A stretch of 63,314 nt of DNA from Alphaproteobacteria bacterium UBA2966 (lineage in GTDB: Bacteria; Pseudomonadota; Alphaproteobacteria; UBA2966), in the NCBI GenBank assembly GCA_002348365.1, contig DEBC01000098.1, forward strand, positions 25,408 through 88,721. Reading direction: 5' to 3'. Numbering within the stretch: position 1 is the first letter of the stretch; every line of letters starts with the position of its first letter. The notes under the pieces are model-generated. The model saw nothing but the letters and a program-made list of their open reading frames with translations. It was not told the origin of the DNA and did no database searches. Below, piece by piece: positions 51,970-61,518 of this stretch. The translations under genes and the position numbers were made by a program.

Positions 51970-53901
51970 TTAACCCCCCACTACATAAAAGTACCAGGAT
52001 ACGAACCCAACGACGCCGATCAGCATGGCAAAGGCGTAATGGTACACGTAGCCGGTTTGAAGCTGCGCGGCTCGACGGGCCAGTCTGATGACCGTTGCCG
52101 AAACACCGTCTGGACCAAAGCCGTCAATAATTCGACCATCTCCCCCACGCCACAGTGTGTATCCGATGAGCTTGGCCGGTCGGACGAATACCAAGTCGTA
52201 CAGTTCGTCGAAGTACCATTTATTCAAGAGGAAGGCATAAATGGGCCGATGCATGGTGGCGATCGCACCGGGAATTTCCGGTCGGGCGATATACAGCCAC
52301 CACGCAATTGCAATTCCCGCAACCGCGAGACCCGCGGGCAGCGCCTTCACCCAGAATGGTACGTGGTGCGCCGCCGCGACCGTGTCGTTTTCAGGAAGCA
52401 CGAAGAGCGAGTTGCCCCAGAACGCGCTGCCTTCACCGACCATCGCCCCGTGAGCCAGGAACCCAGCGAGCACAGCCCCTAGTGCCAGAAGAACCAAAGG
52501 TATCATCATCACCTTGGGTGCTTCGTGGACGTGCGCCATAACGCTTTCTTCCGCACGCGCTTGACCGTGGAAGGTCATGAACAGAAGTCGCCACGAATAA
52601 AAGGCTGTCAGGAACGCAGCGACTATGCCCAGGGTGAAAGCATAGTTTCCGAAGCCCGTGCCATCCGCATATGCAGCTTCGAGAATGATGTCTTTCGAGT
52701 AAAAGCCCGCAAAGAATGGGATTCCAGCGAGAGCCAAGGACCCAATCCACATGACCGTGTAAGTCAATGGAAGCAAAGTATATATGCCGCCCATCTTCCG
52801 CATGTCCTGCTCATCTGCCATGGCATGGATCACCGACCCGGCACCCAGGAAGAGCAACGCCTTAAAGAACGCGTGGGTCATGAGATGGAAGATCGCGGCG
52901 GAATAGGCTGACACCCCAACGGCGAAGAACATGTAGCCAAGTTGACTACAGGTCGAATATGCGATCACCCGTTTGATGTCGTTTTGCACCAGGCCCACGG
53001 TCGCGGCGAAGAAGGCCGTGGAAGCACCGACAATCGCGACGAGCATCAGCGTGTCCGGCGCATACTCAAACAGGGGGGAACACCGGGCCACCATGAAGAC
53101 ACCCGCGGTCACCATCGTCGCTGCATGGATCAGGGCGGAGACAGGGGTCGGGCCCTCCATGGCATCTGGCAACCAGGTATGTAGCCCGAGCTGAGCCGAT
53201 TTGCCCATCGCGCCGACGAACAGCAACATTGTTATGACGGTCATCGTGTCGAAATTCGCGCCGAGGAACACGATCGAGCTTCCTGCGACATCGGGCGCCG
53301 CATTGAACACCGTCGTGAAGTCGACGGAGTCGAATATCAAGAAGATTGCCATGATACCGAGCGCGAAACCGAAATCGCCTACCCGATTGACGACGAATGC
53401 CTTTATGGCCGCCGCGTTGGCGGACGGCTTATTAAACCAGAATCCGATCAACAGATAGGAACATAAACCCACTCCCTCCCAGCCGAAGAACATCTGGAGG
53501 AAGTTGTCCGCGGTAACCAGCATCAGCATCGCGAACGTGAAAAGCGAGAGGTACGCAAAGAACCTCGGAATGTGAGGGTCGTGGGACATGTACCCGATCG
53601 AGTACCAGTGGATCAGGCAGGACACGACCGCGACCACGAGAGTCATGACGGCGGTCAACTCGTCGAACCTCAGTGCCCATGCCACCTCAAAGGCACCCGA
53701 ATCCATCCACGTCACCAGTTCGACGACGACGGTATTGTGTTCGATGGCAACTTGATAAAAGACCAGTATCGAGATCAGTGCCGACACGGTCATCAATGCA
53801 CATGAAATCAGTCGCGAGGCACTGTCACCGATGAATCGGCCGAAGACCCCGGCGATTATGGCCCCCAGGAGCGGGGCAAATACCAACGCTGCATGCAGCA
53901 T
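51970..53901 (-). CDS. nuoL: NADH-quinone oxidoreductase subunit L
   Basis: The protein has 643 residues. It is the distal proton-pumping subunit, with the long lateral helix at the C-terminal end. Motifs: MFFGWEGVGLCSYLLIGFWF near 135, SAQLGLHTWLPDAMEGPTPV near 240, KRVIAYSTCSQLGYMFFAVG near 330. The C-terminal portion with YHYAFAMLIGVVGFVSWYFY is the last membrane helix. It starts at ATG 53901, five bases after nuoK. Confidence 0.97.
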   Translation of the reverse strand: MLHAALVFAPLLGAIIAGVFGRFIGDSASRLISCALMTVSALISILVFYQVAIEHNTVVVELVTWMDSGAFEVAWALRFDELTAVMTLVVAVVSCLIHWYSIGYMSHDPHIPRFFAYLSLFTFAMLMLVTADNFLQMFFGWEGVGLCSYLLIGFWFNKPSANAAAIKAFVVNRVGDFGFALGIMAIFLIFDSVDFTTVFNAAPDVAGSSIVFLGANFDTMTVITMLLFVGAMGKSAQLGLHTWLPDAMEGPTPVSALIHAATMVTAGVFMVARCSPLFEYAPDTLMLVAIVGASTAFFAATVGLVQNDIKRVIAYSTCSQLGYMFFAVGVSAYSAAIFHLMTHAFFKALLFLGAGSVIHAMADEQDMRKMGGIYTLLPLTYTVMWIGSLALAGIPFFAGFYSKDIILEAAYADGTGFGNYAFTLGIVAAFLTAFYSWRLLFMTFHGQARAEESVMAHVHEAPKVMMIPLVLLALGAVLAGFLAHGAMVGEGSAFWGNSLFVLPENDTVAAAHHVPFWVKALPAGLAVAGIAIAWWLYIARPEIPGAIATMHRPIYAFLLNKWYFDELYDLVFVRPAKLIGYTLWRGGDGRIIDGFGPDGVSATVIRLARRAAQLQTGYVYHYAFAMLIGVVGFVSWYFYVVGG

Positions 53902-53906
53902 CCCGC

Positions 53907-54215
53907 TCAGCCCTTCATCATGTTGATATCTTCCACCGCGATGGTTCCGCGATTTCGGAAGTAGACGACCAGTATGGCCAACCCGATAGCGGCTTCGGCA
54001 GCCGCGACCGTCAATACGAACATCGCAAAGACCTGCCCCACCAGGTCGTTCAAATGTGTTGAGAAGGCGACAAGGTTGATGTTCACGGCCAGCAACATCA
54101 GCTCGATCGACATCAAGATGATGATGACGTTCTTGCGGTTGAGGAATATCCCGAAGATACCCAGCGTGAACAGGATCGCCGCGACAGTGAGATAGTGGCC
54201 GAGCGTCACCTCCAT
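53907..54215 (-). CDS. nuoK: NADH-quinone oxidoreductase subunit K
   Basis: A 102-residue protein with three membrane helices. Conserved Glu residues are in MSIELMLLAVNINLVAFS near 36 and AAAEAAIGLAILVVYFRNRG near 70. They carry protons next to the quinone module. The ATG at 54215 shares one base with the nuoJ stop. Confidence 0.97.
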   Translation of the reverse strand: MEVTLGHYLTVAAILFTLGIFGIFLNRKNVIIILMSIELMLLAVNINLVAFSTHLNDLVGQVFAMFVLTVAAAEAAIGLAILVVYFRNRGTIAVEDINMMKG

Positions 54216-54829
54216 CAGATGCCGCTCCCCGACGTTACTTCCTTCACTTCCACCGCGTCCTCCCGACGCCGCGAAACCTGTTGGGAAATCGACTGCTTGC
54301 GAACGCCTTCACGGGTCCTCAGCGTGAGCACGATGGCGCCAATCATCGCGATAAGAAGAACGATCCCCGCTGCCTGGAACAGGTAGATGTATCGTGTGTA
54401 TAGCAGTGCGCCGAGGGCCTCAGTATTTGACACGTTCGCCACCGCCGGTGTCGGCGCAGCTGCAACAGCAGCAGCCTGCGGTTGAATCGCCCAGCCACCA
54501 AGGATCAACAGCAACTCGACCAGCATGATCAAACCGACCAGGCCGCCAACCGGAAGATATTGCAGGAATCCCTGACGTAGCTCGGCAAAATTTATGTCGA
54601 GCATCATGACGACGAACAGGAACAGAACCGCGACCGCGCCGACGTAGACGATGACCATGATCATGGCCAGGAACTCCGCTCCCATCAGCACGAACAAGCC
54701 AGCGGAATTGAAGAAAGCCAGGATCAGAAACAGCACCGAATGCACAGGATTACGCGCGGAGATGACCATCACGCCCGAAGCCAGTGTCACGGCGGCCAAG
54801 AGATAGAAGGTGAGTGCTTGTAAAATCAT
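54215..54829 (-). CDS. nuoJ: NADH-quinone oxidoreductase subunit J
   Basis: The protein has 204 residues from the ATG at 54829 (MILQALTFYLLAAVTLASGV). A frame reaching back to 54928 would overlap nuoI with a Cys/Arg-rich stretch and is rejected. It has five membrane helices, with the conserved VIVYVGAVAVLFLFVVMMLD near 58 containing the pi-bulge helix of the family. The last 35 residues are hydrophilic and charged (for example KQSISQQVSRRREDAVEVKE), a cytoplasmic tail of no known role. Confidence 0.95.
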   Translation of the reverse strand: MILQALTFYLLAAVTLASGVMVISARNPVHSVLFLILAFFNSAGLFVLMGAEFLAMIMVIVYVGAVAVLFLFVVMMLDINFAELRQGFLQYLPVGGLVGLIMLVELLLILGGWAIQPQAAAVAAAPTPAVANVSNTEALGALLYTRYIYLFQAAGIVLLIAMIGAIVLTLRTREGVRKQSISQQVSRRREDAVEVKEVTSGSGI

Positions 54830-54876
54830 ACGCGTCGGGGTTTCAATCTGGTTCTTGTCAGCACTGAATCTGGGGA

Positions 54877-55365
54877 CTAGCGATACGGAGCATCGGCAGC
54901 AAGATTTGCCGCGATCTCGCGCTCCCAACGATCACCGTTCGCAAGTAATTTATCCTTGTTGTACATGAGCTCCTCTCGAGTCTCGCTGGCAAACTCGAAG
55001 TTCGGACCCTCAACGATTGCGTCCACCGGACAGGCTTCCTGGCAATATCCGCAATAGATGCATTTCGTCATGTCGATGTCATAGCGAGTCGTACGGCGAC
55101 TGCCATCGTCACGCGGCTCAGCCTCGATCGTGATGGCTTGTGCCGGACACACCGCCTCGCAAAGCTTGCAGGCGATGCAGCGTTCTTCCCCGTTGGCGTA
55201 GCGCCGCAGTGCGTGCTCGCCCCGGAATCGGGGACTGAGATAGCCCTTCTCGTAGGGGTAATTCAGTGTCGCCCGACGCTTGAACATTGCCTTGAATGTG
55301 ACGTACATCCCGAACCACAGTTCGGAAAGCAAAACAGTGCGGGCTGCGTGACTTTTTAAGACCAT
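54877..55365 (-). CDS. nuoI: NADH-quinone oxidoreductase subunit I (2x[4Fe-4S])
   Basis: A 162-residue ferredoxin-like subunit in the hydrophilic arm that carries electrons towards cluster N2. The two cluster-binding motifs are CIACKLCEAVCPAQAI near residue 68 and CIYCGYCQEACPVDAIVEGP near 108, each CxxCxxCxxxCP. FRGEHALRRYANGEERC precedes them. The start is ATG 55365, 10 bp after nuoH. Confidence 0.98.
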   Translation of the reverse strand: MVLKSHAARTVLLSELWFGMYVTFKAMFKRRATLNYPYEKGYLSPRFRGEHALRRYANGEERCIACKLCEAVCPAQAITIEAEPRDDGSRRTTRYDIDMTKCIYCGYCQEACPVDAIVEGPNFEFASETREELMYNKDKLLANGDRWEREIAANLAADAPYR

Positions 55366-55375
55366 TTGCGCTCTC

Positions 55376-56383
55376 CTAAGGCAGCCAGTCGAAAGCCACC
55401 AGAACCCCTGCCGTCAGCGCTACCCAGAACAGGGACAGGGGTAGAAATACCTTCCAGCCGAGCCGCATCAACTGGTCGTAACGGTAACGCGGGAAGGTCG
55501 CGCGTACCCAAACAAAAACAAACAGCAACAGAGTGATTTTGAGCGCGAACCAGATTGGTCCGGGCACCCAGTTGAACGGCGCTATGTCGAAAGGCGGAAG
55601 CCAGCCACCCAAGAACAAGATGGCTGTCAGCGCACTCATCAGGATCATGTTGGCGTATTCACCCAGGAAGAACAGGGCGAAAGTCATGGACGAATACTCG
55701 ACCTGATATCCGGCGACGAGCTCGGCTTCGGCTTCGGGCAAGTCGAACGGATGTCGATTGGTTTCCGCAAGAGCGGACACGAAGAAGATGATGAACATCG
55801 GGAACAACGGGATGAAGTACCAGACCTTCTCCTGCGCCTGAACAATCTCACTCATGTTCAAGGATCCGACGCAAAGCAAAACCGTAATGATGATGAAACC
55901 CATCGAAACTTCGTATGAAACCATCTGAGCTGCAGAACGCAGAGCACCCAGAAACGCATACCGCGAGTTTGAAGCCCAACCCGCCATGACGATGCCGTAC
56001 ACACCCAGAGACGAGACGGCAAAGATGTACATGATGCCAACATTTATATCGGATACCACGAGGCCCTCGCCGAACGGGATCACCGCCCAGGCAATAAGGC
56101 TGAGCACGAACGTGATCATCGGCGCGGCAACAAATACAACCTTGTTTGCACCCGTGGGGATCACGGTCTCTTTAAGAAACAGCTTCAGGCCATCTGCGAA
56201 AGGCTGCAGTAAGCCGAACGGTCCTACGACGTTCGGACCCATCCGCAACTGCATGGCCGCCATGACCTTGCGCTCAAACCACGTGAGCATGGCAACCAGC
56301 GCAAGCAACGGCACGACGATTGCCAGAATCTGCCCGACGATAATGGCCAGCGGGATTACATAGGAGGTCACGAACTCAGCCAT
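55376..56383 (-). CDS. nuoH: NADH-quinone oxidoreductase subunit H
   Basis: The protein has 335 residues from the ATG at 56383 (MAEFVTSYVIPLAIIVGQIL), overlapping the nuoG stop by eight bases (ATGGCTGA). It has eight membrane helices and forms the quinone chamber with NuoB and NuoD. Motifs: WFERKVMAAMQLRMGPNVVG near 35, SLGVYGIVMAGWASNSRYAF near 125, DLPEAEAELVAGYQVEYSSM near 210 and WVRATFPRYRYDQLMRLGWK near 290. The Glu-rich loop and Arg residues are those of the quinone site. Confidence 0.97.
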   Translation of the reverse strand: MAEFVTSYVIPLAIIVGQILAIVVPLLALVAMLTWFERKVMAAMQLRMGPNVVGPFGLLQPFADGLKLFLKETVIPTGANKVVFVAAPMITFVLSLIAWAVIPFGEGLVVSDINVGIMYIFAVSSLGVYGIVMAGWASNSRYAFLGALRSAAQMVSYEVSMGFIIITVLLCVGSLNMSEIVQAQEKVWYFIPLFPMFIIFFVSALAETNRHPFDLPEAEAELVAGYQVEYSSMTFALFFLGEYANMILMSALTAILFLGGWLPPFDIAPFNWVPGPIWFALKITLLLFVFVWVRATFPRYRYDQLMRLGWKVFLPLSLFWVALTAGVLVAFDWLP

Positions 56384-58439
56384 GGATACCCGTCGCCTTG
56401 GACCCATTTCCGAGGATTTGAACACTGCATGCCGCCATCGTCTCGGAAGACCGGCAAATAGCGTCGGTCATATAGAAGTCGTCGATTGGGGTCGTGAACG
56501 GTTCCGCATCCGGCGCCGCATCCGAACCGAATTGACCCCACGGGGCGGGCTGGATGACATCAATTATGTTGAAAGTCTCAGCGACTTCAGCCATCCGCCG
56601 TCGAACCGAGCCAAGATCGTCATACGGCAATGTGCATCCCATCACTTCCGACAAGGCCCGAATAATCGCCCAGTCTTCGCGTGCGTCTCCCGGGGGGAAT
56701 ACCGCGCGATGTCCCAACTGAACTCTGCCTTCCGTGTTGACCCAGGTGGCATTCTTTTCGACATATGCAGCTCCGGGCAAAACCACGTCCGCGCGACCCG
56801 CGCCTTTGTCGCCGTGGTGGCCCAGATAGATCACGAACGCCTCGCCCATAGCGGCAACGTCTATTTCATCGGCGCCCAACAGGAATACGGCGTCGATCTC
56901 TCCCTTGGCCGCACCATCGATGATTCCTGCAACGTCACGTCCACCCTCGCCTGGCACCAGTCCCAGGTCGAGTCCTGCAACCCTTGCTGCAGCGGTATGA
57001 AGAACGTTGAACCCGTTCCAGTCGTCCCGTACCGCATTGCTGTTCTCAGCGATGCGCCGCGCGGCGCCCAGGACGGCAGCTCCGTCCTCACGTGCCAAGG
57101 CACCTTGTCCAACAATCACCATGGGCCGTTCGGCGTTCGTCAAGACCTGGGCAGCTTCATGTGTGCCGTTCCCAAAAGCACTCAAGGTATCGGGCCCGGC
57201 TCCCAAGACCTCGACGGGAAATGTCAAATCCGGTTGCGGCCCGACGGACAGAACGCGAAAACCGCCAGCCAGATACCTTTTGCGCAATCTGGCGTTTACG
57301 AGTGCCGCCTCCCAACGGGGATTTGTTCCGATCATCAAACAGGCATCCGCATCTTCGATACCGGAGATTGTCGTGTTGAACAGGTAAGACGACCTGATGC
57401 TGGCATCCAGTTTGGCCCCATCCTGACGGCAATCGATGTGCGGCGAACCGAGTGCCGCCATCAAATCTTTCAGGACAACCATCGATTCCGCACACGCCTG
57501 GTCACCCGCGATGGCAGCCATGCGCGTTCCGTCGGTTGACTTCAACCGTTCAGCAATCGCCGAAAAAGCCTCGTCCCAGGATGCCGCATGCAATCGGCCG
57601 TCGCGCCGCACATAAGGCCGATCCAAGCGCTGGCGCCGCAGCCCGTCATTGGCAAATCGCGCCTTGTCCGAAATCCATTCTTCGTTGATGTCTTCATGAA
57701 GTCGCGGCAAGACCCTCAGGATAGTCCGACCACGCGCGTCAACACGGATATTGCTGCCTACCGCATCGTGAGTGTCAATTGTCTCGGTGGTATTGAGTTC
57801 CCAAGATCGGGCAGTAAACGCATACGGTTTGGAAGTCAGCGCCCCAACTGGGCAAAGGTCGATAATGTTCCCCGACAGCTCCGAGGACAGAGCCTGTTCA
57901 ACGTAGTTGCTGATCTCCATGTGTTCGCCGCGACCCAAGGCACCGAGTTCTTCAACTCCGGCGATCTCGGTGGCGAACCGAATACAGCGCGTACAGTGAA
58001 TGCAGCGGGTCATGACCGTCTTGACGAGCGGACCAAGGTCCTTATCGGTCACCGCTCGCTTGTTTTCGCGATATCGGGAATGATCAAGACCATAGGCCAT
58101 GGCTTGGTCCTGCAAATCGCACTCGCCGCCTTGATCGCAGATCGGACAGTCGAGGGGATGGTTAATGAGCAGGAACTCCATGACGCCTTCACGAGCCTTT
58201 TGAACCTGAGGCGTGTTGGTATGGATGACCATGCCATCGCCCACCGGCATCGCACACGATGCGATCGGTTTTGGCGATTTCTCCATTTCCACCAGGCACA
58301 TGCGGCAATTGCCGGCGATGTTTAGACGGTCGTGGTAGCAGAATCGTGGCACTTCCTTGCCGGCCTGCTCGCAGGCCTGCAAAACGGTTGCACCTGCTTC
58401 GACCTCGATCTCTACGCCATCGATAGTGAGTGTCGGCAT
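56376..58439 (-). CDS. nuoG: NADH-quinone oxidoreductase subunit G
   Basis: A 687-residue iron-sulfur subunit. The N-terminal 2Fe-2S ferredoxin domain has CYHDRLNIAGNCRMCLVEME near 34. Next comes a 4Fe-4S domain with HPLDCPICDQGGECDLQDQ near 94, then RCIHCTRCIRFATEIAGVEE near 145 and CPVGALTSKPYAFTARSW near 195. The molybdopterin-oxidoreductase-like domain (about 220-640) has lost its cofactor, as in all complex I. It sits between nuoF (9-bp gap) and nuoH. Confidence 0.97.
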   Translation of the reverse strand: MPTLTIDGVEIEVEAGATVLQACEQAGKEVPRFCYHDRLNIAGNCRMCLVEMEKSPKPIASCAMPVGDGMVIHTNTPQVQKAREGVMEFLLINHPLDCPICDQGGECDLQDQAMAYGLDHSRYRENKRAVTDKDLGPLVKTVMTRCIHCTRCIRFATEIAGVEELGALGRGEHMEISNYVEQALSSELSGNIIDLCPVGALTSKPYAFTARSWELNTTETIDTHDAVGSNIRVDARGRTILRVLPRLHEDINEEWISDKARFANDGLRRQRLDRPYVRRDGRLHAASWDEAFSAIAERLKSTDGTRMAAIAGDQACAESMVVLKDLMAALGSPHIDCRQDGAKLDASIRSSYLFNTTISGIEDADACLMIGTNPRWEAALVNARLRKRYLAGGFRVLSVGPQPDLTFPVEVLGAGPDTLSAFGNGTHEAAQVLTNAERPMVIVGQGALAREDGAAVLGAARRIAENSNAVRDDWNGFNVLHTAAARVAGLDLGLVPGEGGRDVAGIIDGAAKGEIDAVFLLGADEIDVAAMGEAFVIYLGHHGDKGAGRADVVLPGAAYVEKNATWVNTEGRVQLGHRAVFPPGDAREDWAIIRALSEVMGCTLPYDDLGSVRRRMAEVAETFNIIDVIQPAPWGQFGSDAAPDAEPFTTPIDDFYMTDAICRSSETMAACSVQILGNGSKATGIHG

Positions 58440-58448
58440 GCGAAGCTC

Positions 58449-59750
58449 CTAAGCCGCTGCCTCGGCAGAAGCGCTTTCACTTTCGAGTGTGTGCTCGACA
58501 ATGCGCCTCTCGAGTTCTGGGCGGAAGTGGCGTATGAGCCCTTGGATAGGCCAGGCAGCCGCATCACCGAGCGCGCAGATCGTATGGCCTTCAATCTGGT
58601 AGGTGACTTCCTCGAGCAAATCGATCTCTGCGATCTCTGCGCGCCCCTCCACCAAGCGGTCCATCACCCGAGACATCCAGCCTGTGCCTTCCCGACACGG
58701 CGTGCATTGGCCGCAGCTCTCATGCATGTAGAACTTCGACAGCCGTGCGATTGCCTGAACAACATCAGTCGACTTGTCCATGACGATGACGGCGGCCGTC
58801 CCCAGTCCCGATTTGACGTCCTTCAAGGAGTCAAAATCCATCAGGACGGTGTCACAAATCGACTTGGGCAGGATTGGTACCGATGCACCACCAGGGATTA
58901 CAGCCTGAAGATTGTCCCATCCGCCCCGAACACCTCCGGCATGTTTCTCTATCAATTCGCGCATCGGGATGCCCATTTCATCCTCTACGTTGCACGGTTC
59001 ATTGACGTGCCCCGAGATGCAAAAGATCTTTGTGCCGGTGTTGTTGGGACGCCCAAGTCCGGCAAACCAGGATGAGCCACGCCGGAGTATCGTCGGTGCC
59101 ACCGCAATCGTCTCGACGTTGTTGACAGTCGTGGGACATCCCCACACGCCCACCGCCGCAGGAAACGGTGGCTTCAATCGGGGTTGACCCTTCTTGCCTT
59201 CCAGGCTCTCGATGAGAGCCATCTCTTCGCCGCAGATGTAGGCACCTGCACCAGGGTGCACGTAGACATCGAAGTCATAGCCCGAATCGCAGGCATTCTT
59301 TCCAATGAGACTGGCTTCGTAGGCCTCGTCAATCGCCGCTTGAAGATGTTCGATCTCACGATGGAATTCGCCGCGGGTGTATATGTAGGCCGCGCATGCA
59401 CCCATAGCGAAGCCCGCTACCAAACAACCTTCAACCAGTTTGTGGGGATCATGGCGCAGGATATCCCGGTCCTTGCATGTCCCAGGCTCGCCTTCGTCTG
59501 CATTGACTACCAGGTAAGCTGGCCGGCCATCCGATTCCTTAGGCATGAAAGACCATTTCAAACCTGCCGGAAAACCGGCGCCTCCGCGACCTCGAAGGCC
59601 TGAATCCTTCATCTCCTGGATTATTTCATCGCGGCCCTTTTCGAGAAGAGCTTTGGTATTGTCCCAATCTCCTCGAGATCTGGCGCCCGCGAGCCGCCAA
59701 TCCTCCAGGCCATACAAATTTGTGAAAATTCGGTCTTTATCATCAAGCAT
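58449..59750 (-). CDS. nuoF: NADH-quinone oxidoreductase subunit F
   Basis: The protein has 433 residues and binds NADH and FMN. GLRGRGGAGFPAGLKWSFM near residue 52 is the NAD site, and GAYICGEEMALIESLEGKKG near 170 the FMN site. The 4Fe-4S N3 motif ESCGQCTPCREGTGWMSRVM is near 345. The start shares one base with the nuoE stop. Confidence 0.98.
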   Translation of the reverse strand: MLDDKDRIFTNLYGLEDWRLAGARSRGDWDNTKALLEKGRDEIIQEMKDSGLRGRGGAGFPAGLKWSFMPKESDGRPAYLVVNADEGEPGTCKDRDILRHDPHKLVEGCLVAGFAMGACAAYIYTRGEFHREIEHLQAAIDEAYEASLIGKNACDSGYDFDVYVHPGAGAYICGEEMALIESLEGKKGQPRLKPPFPAAVGVWGCPTTVNNVETIAVAPTILRRGSSWFAGLGRPNNTGTKIFCISGHVNEPCNVEDEMGIPMRELIEKHAGGVRGGWDNLQAVIPGGASVPILPKSICDTVLMDFDSLKDVKSGLGTAAVIVMDKSTDVVQAIARLSKFYMHESCGQCTPCREGTGWMSRVMDRLVEGRAEIAEIDLLEEVTYQIEGHTICALGDAAAWPIQGLIRHFRPELERRIVEHTLESESASAEAAA

Positions 59751-60343
59751 CAGGAGTCTCCGGCGCTTGCGCTCAGAGTTGTCGGACCGCTGGCGGGCGC
59801 AGACGTCTTACGCCCCGTTTGTGAACCAGGCGGCGGCGCCGCACCACGGGAAATCGAATCGAGAATGGCGCGTGTACGATCGGGATCCAGATCCTCGTAG
59901 TAGTCGTCATTGATCTTGACGATGGGGGCATTGACGCAGGCGCCAAGACACTCCACTTCACGCAACGTGAAACGGCCATCGGCGCTCGTTTCACCGAGAC
60001 CAATACCCAAGGTTTCTTCACAGGCCTGGACGATCCCGTCGCACCCGCGGAGCCAGCACGGCGTTGTCGTGCAAACTTCAACGACCGTCTCGCCGACCGG
60101 TTCCAAATTGATCATCGTGTAGAAAGACGCGACTTCGTAAACGCGGATCGGCGCCATATCCAGGAATTCGGCCACGGCAGACATCATATCTGTCGTCACC
60201 CACCCGCCGTTTTGTCGCTGGACCAGATCCAGCAGAGGCAGGACAGCGCTTGCCTGGCGGCCTTCCGGATACTTGGCGACGATTTTGTCAGCCGCGGATC
60301 GAAGCGCTTGAGTGAATTCGAAAGGGGTTTGGTTGGCACTCAT
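59750..60343 (-). CDS. nuoE: NADH-quinone oxidoreductase subunit E
   Basis: A 197-residue thioredoxin-fold subunit with a 2Fe-2S cluster. The ligands are in VCTTTPCWLRGCDGIVQACE near 90 and ECLGACVNAPIVKINDDYYE near 130. LDLVQRQNGGWVTTDMM lies near the N-terminus. The last 35 residues are a Ser/Pro/Ala-rich tail, often seen in Alphaproteobacteria. The start overlaps the nuoD stop by four bases. Confidence 0.97.
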   Translation of the reverse strand: MSANQTPFEFTQALRSAADKIVAKYPEGRQASAVLPLLDLVQRQNGGWVTTDMMSAVAEFLDMAPIRVYEVASFYTMINLEPVGETVVEVCTTTPCWLRGCDGIVQACEETLGIGLGETSADGRFTLREVECLGACVNAPIVKINDDYYEDLDPDRTRAILDSISRGAAPPPGSQTGRKTSAPASGPTTLSASAGDS

Positions 60344-61518
60344 CGGTCGATCTCACCGAATACGATATCGAGTGTGCCGATAATGGCCACGGCGTCGGCC
60401 AGCATATGCCCGCGGGTCATGAAATCCAGCGCCTGCAAATGCGGAAATCCCGGCGCTCGAATTTTACAGCGATAAGGCGAATTGGTTCCGTCGGAGACCA
60501 GGTAGACACCAAATTCACCCTTTGGCGCCTCTACGGCCGTGTAGGTTTCGCCTTCCGGTACATGATGCCCCTCTGTGTACAACTTGAAATGATGAATGAG
60601 GGCTTCCATGGAAGATTTCATTTCGGCCCGCTTGGGAGGGACAACCTTATTGTCAGTCGTCGTCACCGGCCCTTCCGGCATGTTTTCGAGGCACTGCTTG
60701 ATGATTCGCACGCTTTGTCGCATCTCTTCGACACGACACAGATATCGGTCATAGCAATCGCCGTTCTTACCAACCGGTATATCGAATTCCATCGAAGAAT
60801 AGACCTCGTAAGGCTGCGCCTTTCGAAGGTCCCACGCGATATCTGATCCTCTCAACATCACTCCCGTGAAGCCCCAATCCATGGCCTGCTCGGCAGTGAT
60901 AACCCCGATGTCGACATTTCGTTGTTTGAAGATCCGGTTCTCGGTCAGCAGGTTTTCGATGTCATCGATGACAGCCGGAAATTTCTCAACCCAGTCGGTA
61001 ATGTCTTCGATCAAGCCGGCCGGTAAGTCCTGGTGCACGCCGCCAACACGAAAATAGGCCGCGTGCATGCGCGCACCGGAAACACGCTCGTAGAATTCAA
61101 AGAGCTTTTCCCGCTCTTCAAATCCCCACAACACCGGTGTCATGGCGCCGACATCCATGCCCTGGGTTGTCACATTGAGGAGATGATTGAGAACGCGCGT
61201 GATCTCACTGAACAGGACGCGCACATACTGACCTCTCGCCGGGACCTCGAGCCCCAGAAGTTTCTCGATTGCCAGTACAAAAGCATGCTCCTGGCACATC
61301 ATGGAGACGTAGTCCAAGCGATCGAAATACGGAATTGCCTGGAGGTACGTCTTGTGCTCGATCAGCTTTTCGGTTCCACGATGCAGTAACCCGATGTGCG
61401 GGTCTGCCCGCTCGACGATTTCCCCATCGAGTTCCATCACAAGACGGAGAACTCCATGCGCCGCCGGATGCTGCGGACCAAAGTTCATCGTATAGGGCTT
61501 GATCTGCACTTCTGCCAT
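60340..61518 (-). CDS. nuoD: NADH-quinone oxidoreductase subunit D
   Basis: The protein has 392 residues from the ATG at 61518 (MAEVQIKPYTMNFGPQHPAA), sharing one base with the nuoC stop. A longer frame to 61575 overlaps nuoC with a Gly/Arg-rich stretch and is rejected. It is the 49-kDa quinone-binding subunit. Quinone-site residues lie in NFGPQHPAAHGVLRLVMELD near 12 and DYVSMMCQEHAFVLAIEKL near 68. RGSDIAWDLRKAQPYEVYSS is near 220 and ALDFMTRGHMLADAVAIIGT near 363. It is not fused to nuoC. Confidence 0.97.
   Translation of the reverse strand: MAEVQIKPYTMNFGPQHPAAHGVLRLVMELDGEIVERADPHIGLLHRGTEKLIEHKTYLQAIPYFDRLDYVSMMCQEHAFVLAIEKLLGLEVPARGQYVRVLFSEITRVLNHLLNVTTQGMDVGAMTPVLWGFEEREKLFEFYERVSGARMHAAYFRVGGVHQDLPAGLIEDITDWVEKFPAVIDDIENLLTENRIFKQRNVDIGVITAEQAMDWGFTGVMLRGSDIAWDLRKAQPYEVYSSMEFDIPVGKNGDCYDRYLCRVEEMRQSVRIIKQCLENMPEGPVTTTDNKVVPPKRAEMKSSMEALIHHFKLYTEGHHVPEGETYTAVEAPKGEFGVYLVSDGTNSPYRCKIRAPGFPHLQALDFMTRGHMLADAVAIIGTLDIVFGEIDR

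Noticed and set aside
56382..57539. Plus-strand open frame of 385 codons antisense to nuoG
   Set aside because: Shadow of nuoG: low-complexity mix of residues, no ribosome-binding site, no family features.
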